In this document: positions 23,364 through 29,311 of the stretch, piece by piece
How the letters are laid out: each line of letters opens with the position of its first letter
How positions within the stretch are numbered: position 1 is the first letter of the stretch
Assembly: GCA_002388885.1 (NCBI GenBank)
Contig: DGNI01000038.1
Location: 6,613-35,923 of the forward strand
DNA from: Parvularculaceae bacterium UBA4496
GTDB lineage: Bacteria > Pseudomonadota > Alphaproteobacteria > Caulobacterales > Parvularculaceae
Length of the DNA stretch: 29,311 nt
Direction: 5' to 3'
Position numbers and translations under genes: made by a program
The notes under the pieces: model-generated
Seen by the model: only the letters and a program-made list of their open reading frames with translations
Told to the model about the DNA's origin: nothing
Databases searched by the model: none

Positions 23364-24935
23364 TCATTGATTCTTTGTGAACTTCAGATCATGAAAGTCG
23401 AACGAGAAATCGGTCGTATCGGAGACAGCTTCCATCGTCATGCCCGTGACCTGATCGTCCTCGACAGAAAAGATGACATAGGCGTCGGCGTTCAATGTCC
23501 GGTCGGGCCAGCGCGCCACAAACTTGTCGGGCGCAACCGGTATCAACGTCGCATCGAGCGCTTGCGACCGGCTCATATCGATGAACAGGGCGCCGGCGCG
23601 GATTTCGATGGAGACCAATCCATACCAGGGGTCCAGATATGCGCCGACATAATCGTCAAGTGCGCGTGCAGGCTCTACGGCGACATCCTTGACGGCGTCC
23701 TCACCATCACTGTCGCCGGAATCTTTTTGCATGGCGGTCTTGCGGCCGGATGCAATCGCAAAAAGCCGTCCAAGCCAGTCTGAGTTTGCATCAGACGACG
23801 CGGCGTCGCTGAGGAGTTGAAGCGCCAGGGCGCTGGAAGCGTAAGTGGAGACGTTGCTCATAACGAAGACTGCAGTGTCAGCTTCTGGCAGTACGCCGAA
23901 GTAAGAAGAACCGCCCAGAACACCGCCGCTATGGCTTGCCAGTAATTTTCCGTGAAAATCGCGCAAGCCCCAACCAAGCCCGTAGATCGATAAATGCGAA
24001 CCTCCAAGCTCGGCCATGATCCCGCCGCCGCCTTGAGGCGTGACGCCGGTCCAGACTTCTCTTGCTTGCGACTCCGAGAGCAGCCGTTGACCCGACGGCG
24101 TTGTTGCATTGTTGAGCCAGAACTGCGCCCATTTGGACAGGTCGGTGATGGAACAGCTTAGCCCGCCTGCGGGCGAGACGTTGTCGCCGATAATATAAAC
24201 TGGGTTGATAGGCTCCGCGGCCCATGTGGTCGTGTCCCGCAAATGCTGTGTAACGGTATTTTTTGAAGCAGCCGCTTTCGACGGCAGCGCCTCGCATGAT
24301 TTCATTTTGAGCGGTTTAAAGATGCGCGCTTCAATGACCTTATGCCATGGGCGTCCGTCAATCCGCGAAAGCACATCGCCGGCGACAACATAAAGAAGGT
24401 TGTCGTAGGCGTATTCAGACCTGAAGCTTGTTGTTGGCGGAATATGCTTGATTGCCGCCAGAATATCCGAGACTTCCGGATTCGCATCAGGAAAGACAAG
24501 CAGATCGCCAGCGCCGGGAGGAAGTCCCGAGCGATGCGTGACCAAGTCTCTGACAGAGAACTCCGCCGTAATATAAGGGTCGGACATCTCAAATTCGGGT
24601 ATATACTTTCGAACCGGATCATCCCAATCGAGCTTACCTTCATCAACGAGCATGGCGAGCGCTGTCGTGGTGAACGCTTTACCGATCGAGGCGAATGGAA
24701 AGATAGTGTTTTCGTCAATCGGTTGCTGTGTTCTTACGTCGCGGACGCCATAAACTTTTTGAAATATCGTGGAATCTTTAGATACGACCGTGATAGCGAG
24801 GCCGGTGACGTCAAAATCTTCCACCGCCTTCGTCGCATAGGCCTCAATCTGTTCAGGCGTTAAGTCCGAAGCACAGACACTTCCGAAGAACAGGGCGCAC
24901 ACAACAGCGCAAGCGAACATGCGATTGAACATCAT
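23364..24935 (-). CDS. Exported serine hydrolase (beta-lactamase fold)
   Basis: A 523-residue exported class C beta-lactamase-like hydrolase. The signal peptide MMFNRMFACAVVCALFFGSV ends near CAS (residue 23). Catalytic motifs are S83-I-G-K86 (FASIGKAFTT), Y177-D-N179 (YAYDNLLY) and SHSGGVLGG in the KTG place. The C-terminal 100 residues (YVGAYLDPWYGLVSIEIRAG onward, FVARWPDRTL, FDFHDLKFTK) match the extra beta domain (DUF3471-like) seen on many periplasmic members. AGGAGA lies 6 bases before the first ATG; the second ATG directly after it is equally possible. It is separated by 31 bases from the dipeptidase-like gene and is the second gene of the minus-strand operon. The substrate is unknown, with D-amino-acid peptides or esters plausible. 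Confidence 0.86.
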   Translation of the reverse strand: MMFNRMFACAVVCALFFGSVCASDLTPEQIEAYATKAVEDFDVTGLAITVVSKDSTIFQKVYGVRDVRTQQPIDENTIFPFASIGKAFTTTALAMLVDEGKLDWDDPVRKYIPEFEMSDPYITAEFSVRDLVTHRSGLPPGAGDLLVFPDANPEVSDILAAIKHIPPTTSFRSEYAYDNLLYVVAGDVLSRIDGRPWHKVIEARIFKPLKMKSCEALPSKAAASKNTVTQHLRDTTTWAAEPINPVYIIGDNVSPAGGLSCSITDLSKWAQFWLNNATTPSGQRLLSESQAREVWTGVTPQGGGGIMAELGGSHLSIYGLGWGLRDFHGKLLASHSGGVLGGSSYFGVLPEADTAVFVMSNVSTYASSALALQLLSDAASSDANSDWLGRLFAIASGRKTAMQKDSGDSDGEDAVKDVAVEPARALDDYVGAYLDPWYGLVSIEIRAGALFIDMSRSQALDATLIPVAPDKFVARWPDRTLNADAYVIFSVEDDQVTGMTMEAVSDTTDFSFDFHDLKFTKNQ

Positions 24936-24966
24936 AGGGTTTCTCCTGAGAATATGAGAAGCATGC

Positions 24967-26160
24967 TTACGACTTCCAAATTTTACCCAGCACGCGTTTA
25001 AAATTGCCGCCGAGAATGAGTTCGATGTCCGCGTCAGAATACTGACGGCGGATCAGCCCTTCGGTCAGGTCAAATATCTTTTTCGGATGGTCGAAGTCGT
25101 CGGTGTCGATTTTTCCACGAAACTTGTAGGAAGCGTCATAACTGCTTTTCAATCGGTCATAAGCCTCTTTCGGCAAGTCATCATAACCGTCAGCGTCCAT
25201 ATCGGAGCCCACTCCAACATGCTCAACGCCGATAAGCTTTGCGACATAATCGAAATGGTCAAGCATATGCTCAATCGTGGTTGGTTCCTTGTCGCGCACA
25301 AAATTGCGCACTCCAGTGATGCCCATGACGCCGCCTGATTCCGCCATCTTCTTGATCGCTTCGTCAGATTTACAGCGTATATGGCCGCCGGCGAGAGCAC
25401 GCACGTTTGAATGTGTAATCAACACCGGCGCTTCGGACAGTTCAAATGCGTCAAGCGTTGTCTTGTCGCCGCAATGCGAGACGTCAACCGCCATGCCGAC
25501 TTCGTTCATTCGCTGAATGATCGCTGCGCCGAAATTGCTGATGCCGCCATCGACCCGCTCTGTCGCTCCTGCGCCTATGCGGTTTTGAGAATTGTAAGTA
25601 AGCTGGCTGATCCTTTGACCGAGATGATAGAACTCATTTACATCGTCAGGTCTTTCGAAGTGCTGAGCATTTTGAATTCCAATGATGTAACCGATCTTGT
25701 CGCTTGTCTTGACGGTTTCCATATCAGCGACAGTATCGATACGCTGAAATAAGTCAGGCCGTTTGGCGGCGTAACCGTTTAAACGGCCCACAAAAGAGAG
25801 CGCGCTATCACGTCCGCCCAGGCCTATGGCTGGATGATAAATGTTGATGCCGGCAGAACGCAGTTTTTCTAGTTGTTCGTCACTAATCGCCAATGCATCT
25901 TGGAGCTTGGGATTCCTGGCTGTCATCATGTCGCCCAGATTCCCAAGGAGCGACAACATATCTATGACGAGGCTTCGATTAACGAGATCGATTGTTTTGG
26001 CTGAATAAGTGGCGTCGCTTGCAGCGAAAACCTGAAAGCGGCCAAAATTGATCATCGGCGCTGAAGCCGCTGCGACAGCCAGGCCCGTTTTTAACAGGCG
26101 GCGGCGCGACGGCTTTGGCTGCGTCTTTAGCTCGCCGGTTGCTTTTAAGTTGGCGCCCAT
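24967..26160 (-). CDS. Tat-exported M19 (membrane dipeptidase) homologue with incomplete metal site
   Basis: A 397-residue protein of the renal/membrane dipeptidase family (peptidase M19). Residues 18-24 (SRRRLLK) followed by an Ala-rich stretch form a twin-arginine signal, so it is folded before export. Conserved positions seen: H229 in VDVSHCGD, H250 in ITHSN (21 apart, as H198 and H219 of the human enzyme) and D320 in VGVGSDMD. Missing: the H-x-D near the N-terminus is replaced (VIDMLSLL, residues 65-72), and the bridging Glu is replaced by Gln (Q163 in GIQNAQHF). It may therefore hold one metal or act on other amide bonds. GAGGGG stands 9 bases before the ATG at 26160. It is divergent from gntR and leads the minus-strand operon. 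Confidence 0.85.
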   Translation of the reverse strand: MGANLKATGELKTQPKPSRRRLLKTGLAVAAASAPMINFGRFQVFAASDATYSAKTIDLVNRSLVIDMLSLLGNLGDMMTARNPKLQDALAISDEQLEKLRSAGINIYHPAIGLGGRDSALSFVGRLNGYAAKRPDLFQRIDTVADMETVKTSDKIGYIIGIQNAQHFERPDDVNEFYHLGQRISQLTYNSQNRIGAGATERVDGGISNFGAAIIQRMNEVGMAVDVSHCGDKTTLDAFELSEAPVLITHSNVRALAGGHIRCKSDEAIKKMAESGGVMGITGVRNFVRDKEPTTIEHMLDHFDYVAKLIGVEHVGVGSDMDADGYDDLPKEAYDRLKSSYDASYKFRGKIDTDDFDHPKKIFDLTEGLIRRQYSDADIELILGGNFKRVLGKIWKS

Positions 26161-26220
26161 GACCACATACCCCTCATTGCGACAGTTGGTTGTGTTATCG
26201 CAAATGAGATGAATAATACA

Positions 26221-26240
26221 GCCATATTTTTAAATAAGGC
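26221..26240. promoter_or_regulatory. Candidate operator, copy 1 (near-palindrome)
   Basis: GCCATATTTTTAAATAAGGC is a 20-base near-palindrome (GCC-x-TATTT-xx-AAATA-x-GGC) between the dipeptidase-like gene and gntR. A similar 20-base site ending in AAATAAGGC lies ahead of the receptor gene. It is a good candidate for the GntR-type regulator encoded next to it. Confidence 0.55.
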
Positions 26241-26317
26241 ATGCAAAATGATCAAACTGATGGACACGCGCCGGCAGGATCGTAAGAAATAACAGCAATC
26301 GGAGGCTGTTAGACGCT

Positions 26318-27052
26318 ATGAACAAAACAACACGGAACAAGAAAAAGAAACTCAACGGCTCTGATCCGGCGAAGGCCTATGATCTCATCATGGATGCGAT
26401 CATCACGCAAAAACTGGCGCCAAGTCAGAAGGTGTCCGAAAACATTCTGACCGAGATGTTCGATATCAGCCGAACTACGGCGCGAAACATTATTGAGCAA
26501 CTGACCGCGCAACAGTTCCTAGTCTCGGTCTCGCCGCGTGTGACGCGAGTGGCGCCGCTAACCCTGCTGGACGTGAAGCAGAATTTTGCAATGCGAAAAA
26601 TGCTGCAGCCGGACATTTTCGCGATGGCGGCAGCTCAGGCAAATCACCACGTAGTCGTGAAAATGAATGAGGAGACTTCATACAAGGGTCCAATCACGAG
26701 TGACGCCATGGCTCTAAAGCTTTTGAAGGCGAACAAGACGTTTAACGTATTTATGGCTCAGCAGGTAAAGTACCCCTTGCTAATTCACTGGATACGTCAG
26801 CTTGAAGATACGACCATGCGTATTTACTGGCTGTATGTAAAAATGAACCGGTCGCTTCCGTATACTTGGGAACATCAGCGCGTCCTGGTTGAGGCGATAA
26901 AGAAGGACCAGTCTGGCGCCATTAGGGAGCAAGTCCATAAAATCCTGTCGAGCTGCGAAGAACGGGTGCTGGACGCAATATTTGTCCATGACCAAATCTA
27001 TATGCAGGATTTGAAGATCCCCTCGGAACCAGGCGCCCGCGCCGGCAATTAG
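26318..27052 (+). CDS. GntR-family transcriptional regulator (FCD type)
   Basis: A 244-residue regulator. A Lys-rich start is followed by the winged helix (AYDLIMDAIITQKLAPSQKVSENILTEMFDISRTTARNIIEQLTAQQFLVSV). This is the GntR opening: L-x-P-x-x-x-V-x-E-x-x-L, then S-R-T-x-x-R-x-x-I-x-x-L. The C-terminal half is helical and matches the FCD effector domain, with H-containing segments YTWEHQRVLVEAI and REQVHKILSSCEERVL that correspond to the metal/carboxylate-binding helices. FCD-type GntR proteins usually respond to organic acids or amino acids. The ATG at 26318 lies 13 bases after GGAGG. It is between the dipeptidase gene (divergent) and the receptor gene (243 bases downstream). The likely targets are both flanking units and itself. 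Confidence 0.88.
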   Translation: MNKTTRNKKKKLNGSDPAKAYDLIMDAIITQKLAPSQKVSENILTEMFDISRTTARNIIEQLTAQQFLVSVSPRVTRVAPLTLLDVKQNFAMRKMLQPDIFAMAAAQANHHVVVKMNEETSYKGPITSDAMALKLLKANKTFNVFMAQQVKYPLLIHWIRQLEDTTMRIYWLYVKMNRSLPYTWEHQRVLVEAIKKDQSGAIREQVHKILSSCEERVLDAIFVHDQIYMQDLKIPSEPGARAGN

Positions 27053-27200
27053 TTTCCACACATCCTGTCGAAGCAGCATGTTTTGGACGTCGCCCGCGCA
27101 CATGCGAGGCGTTGGGGCGGAGATTATTGATGGAAATCAACAGCATATTCCTGCGTTGTGCCCGCTCGGCAACATACGAAGTCTTCCGGAACCGTTAACC

Positions 27201-27249
27201 ATAAGACGGCTTCTAATTTATATAAAACTGTCTTATTGTAAAATAAGGC
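27201..27249. promoter_or_regulatory. Candidate operator, copy 2, with extra half-site
   Basis: GTCTTATTGTAAAATAAGGC (27230-27249) is an inverted repeat (CTTATT / AATAAG) and shares AAATAAGGC with the site at 26221-26240. ATAAGAC (27201-27207) repeats one half in inverted order. It lies 46 bases before the receptor ATG and overlaps the likely promoter (TAAAAT at 27253-27258). Confidence 0.55.
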
Positions 27250-27295
27250 TGCTAAAATATGCACGCAGTAAAATGGGAGGGCAACGGAGGTCGCC

Positions 27296-29311
27296 ATGTC
27301 ACACAAATTGAAGATTCAATTATTTGCAGGTGTCGCCAGTTTGGCGATGGTTGCGCCCGGTTTCGCACAGGATGATGCCGTAAGCGATGGCGGCGACGGC
27401 GCAACAACGCGTGATGAAATCATCGTTACTTCGCGCTTTCGCGAGGAATCGGTCCAAGATATCGGCGCAAGCGTAACTGGCTTGTCGAGCGACGACATAC
27501 GCGAGCAAGGCATTCGAGATTTTGAAGACATCGCGCGGCTGGTTGCTGGCGTTCAGAATATCAAAGGCCGCCAAAACTCAAATAACATCGCTATTCGCGG
27601 CGTGATAAACGCCGGGATCGGAGATCGTTCCACAAGTTCTGTATATAGCGTATTTCTGGATGATGTGTCCGTTGCTGCGCCGGGTAGTCAGCGCGACTAT
27701 AGTGCAGTCGATCTCGACCGTATCGAAATCATTCGAGGTCCGCAGCCGACGCTTTTCGGCGAGGGCGCCGTTGGCGGCGTTATCCGGTATTTCACCCAAG
27801 ACCCTGATCTGGACGGTCCGATGATCACTGGCGTTGCGGGCGGACAATTTGAAAAAATCAATGATGGCGGGCTCGCCTATAGCGGTCAGAACGCTACTTC
27901 TCTGATTTTGTCGCCCGGCACGCTGGGCTTACGCGTTTCGGGTTTTTATCGAAAAGATGAAGGCTTCATCGATAATCCGTCAGAAGGCGAAGACGTCAAT
28001 GATTTCGACAGTATCGGCGGCCGTGCGGTATTGCTCGCGCAGCCGACGGATGCGCTCGAAATCCGACTTTCGGCGTTTCTCTCCCGAGACGAGATGGGCG
28101 AATCGACGCAAATCGACCCGGGTTCCGATCCAGAAGACCTGACATTCTCAGTTTCTCCTATGAGCGGCGACTTTGACGATGACTTCGATCTTTACGCCGG
28201 CCGTATCTCCTATGATTTCGGCGCGTTCAATTTCACGTCGATCACAGGATATTATGACCGAAGCACAGCGTCATCTCTGTTCAGCGCGGGCAACACCTTC
28301 GGCCTCGATCCGTTTTTTGAGTCCGATGTGATGGGATCCGACATCGACACGACATCGTTCATCACAGCATCGACGGATCAGGAACAATGGTCCCAGGAGT
28401 TTCGACTTGTGTCGAATTTTGACGGGCCTTTAAACTTCACGTCGGGCCTTTATTTCCGGGATAAGGAGATCACGACGATCGCTTCACTCGAATGCGTAGG
28501 ATGCGCTGCAGTGACAACCCCTTCGAGTACGAATCTTGCGAATGAAATCAATACAGTTGATTCTGTTCAGTATTCAGGTTTTTTGGAGTTGACATATGAA
28601 GTAACTGACCGCCTGCGTCTCATTGGCGGGCTTCGGTATGTGAACGATAAGGTAACGGCGGTCCTTGTCGAGAACGAGGTTATCAATCTCGTGCCGCGCT
28701 TCGATATGGGCGGCAACATCATTCCGTGGACGGAATCCGATCCTATTAATTTTGTTTCACCACTGGACATTTTGGTGGGCGCTGGCTTTGGCACGGAATT
28801 CGAATTCAAACTGGATAAAGTCTTGCCGCGCGGCGGACTGGAATATGATGTCAGCGATAACGTCTTGTTTTATGCAAGCGCTTCAACAGGCGCGCGCAAC
28901 GGCGGTATTGGTCAGGGGATCGGAGCGCTATCAAACTCCGGCGGCGACCCGGATTTGTTCTTTGAACAAATCCAGTATCAGGAAGACAGTGTGCTTTCTA
29001 TTGAAGGCGGCTTGAAGACGCAATTAATGGACGGCGCTCTCACGGCGAATATCGGCGCTTTCCACACCAAGTACAAGGACACGCAAATTCTCGTTCAGCT
29101 GCCGGCGTCGAATAACACGAACGGACCGGATCAGCGTATCATGGGCATCGAAATTGAAACGGCCTACCGTTTCAATGAAGATCTGCTTACATTCTTCAAT
29201 GCTGCTGTCATGGATGCGGAGTTCACGGATGGCTTTTCCAGCGTGCTTGCGCCGCCGCCCGGAGAAATGGCGCCCTTTATCGACATCCTGGACGGAAACT
29301 CTCCGACTGAT
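27296..29311 (+). CDS. TonB-dependent receptor (5' part)
   Basis: The first 672 codons of an outer-membrane TonB-dependent receptor; the 3' end lies beyond the window and no stop occurs. The signal peptide is MSHKLKIQLFAGVASLAMVAPG-FAQ. A TonB-box-like segment (DEIIVTSR, about residues 40-47) is followed by the plug domain (SVQDIGASVTGLSSDDI, DFEDIARLVAGVQN, IAIRGVINAGIG, VSVFLDD-type strand, LDRIEIIRGPQPTLFGEGAVGGVIRYFT). The rest consists of alternating beta-barrel strands (LYAGRISYDFGAFNFTSITGYY, FRLVSNFDGPLNFTSGLYFR, and others). GGAGG lies 7 bases before the ATG. Such receptors take up siderophores, sugars or peptides with energy from TonB; the neighbouring peptide- and amide-hydrolases point to a peptide-like ligand here, by inference only. 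A GntR-type operator candidate precedes it. Confidence 0.92.
   Translation, partial: MSHKLKIQLFAGVASLAMVAPGFAQDDAVSDGGDGATTRDEIIVTSRFREESVQDIGASVTGLSSDDIREQGIRDFEDIARLVAGVQNIKGRQNSNNIAIRGVINAGIGDRSTSSVYSVFLDDVSVAAPGSQRDYSAVDLDRIEIIRGPQPTLFGEGAVGGVIRYFTQDPDLDGPMITGVAGGQFEKINDGGLAYSGQNATSLILSPGTLGLRVSGFYRKDEGFIDNPSEGEDVNDFDSIGGRAVLLAQPTDALEIRLSAFLSRDEMGESTQIDPGSDPEDLTFSVSPMSGDFDDDFDLYAGRISYDFGAFNFTSITGYYDRSTASSLFSAGNTFGLDPFFESDVMGSDIDTTSFITASTDQEQWSQEFRLVSNFDGPLNFTSGLYFRDKEITTIASLECVGCAAVTTPSSTNLANEINTVDSVQYSGFLELTYEVTDRLRLIGGLRYVNDKVTAVLVENEVINLVPRFDMGGNIIPWTESDPINFVSPLDILVGAGFGTEFEFKLDKVLPRGGLEYDVSDNVLFYASASTGARNGGIGQGIGALSNSGGDPDLFFEQIQYQEDSVLSIEGGLKTQLMDGALTANIGAFHTKYKDTQILVQLPASNNTNGPDQRIMGIEIETAYRFNEDLLTFFNAAVMDAEFTDGFSSVLAPPPGEMAPFIDILDGNSPTD

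Overview
The window reads as chromosomal DNA of a Gram-negative alphaproteobacterium, most likely a marine or stalked-type lineage such as Hyphomonadaceae or Parvularculaceae. This is inferred from the moderately high GC content, the alphaproteobacterial-type ArgE, a Kdo (LPS) biosynthesis gene, the many exported serine hydrolases and the TonB-dependent receptor. No rRNA gene, CRISPR array or intact insertion sequence was seen.

Region 1 (1-8550) is mostly housekeeping. It holds the 3' end of an FKBP peptidyl-prolyl isomerase, a Lys/Ala-rich histone-H1-like protein, acetylornithine deacetylase (argE), a MAPEG membrane protein, a sugar-C-methyltransferase-like enzyme, a convergent PPP-family phosphatase, a tightly coupled galE-vanZ-kdsB operon for envelope sugars and Kdo activation, a TerC-family membrane protein and two small membrane proteins. 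The GalE homologue carries Met where the SDR catalytic Lys should be.

Region 2 (8700-17600) looks accessory. A tRNA-Ser-like half (pseudo-tRNA) and an intact tRNA-Ser(GGA) sit at one end. At the other end is a gene-poor, AT-richer stretch containing a frameshifted transposase remnant. Between them, a membrane-anchored winged-helix/TPR regulator (CadC/ToxR architecture) is divergent from seven closely spaced co-directional genes. All seven encode exported proteins or lipoproteins: three tandem diverged paralogues of a family I do not recognise, a secreted protein whose fold seems to recur as the C-terminal half of the next (Sel1-repeat) protein, a cysteine-rich Sel1-repeat lipoprotein, and a second lipoprotein. 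This is the best candidate for an undescribed envelope system.

Region 3 (17623-29311) looks like an uptake-and-hydrolysis locus. On the minus strand there are an M19 dipeptidase-like Tat protein, a serine hydrolase, an Lrp/AsnC regulator, a D-aminoacylase-type amidohydrolase and two translationally coupled serine hydrolases. Divergently there are a GntR/FCD regulator and a TonB-dependent receptor that runs off the window. A near-palindromic AT-rich site ending in AAATAAGGC occurs upstream of both the gntR gene and the receptor gene, suggesting a common operator. The combination suggests import and trimming of a modified, perhaps D-amino-acid-containing or N-acylated, peptide. The substrate is inferred, not shown.
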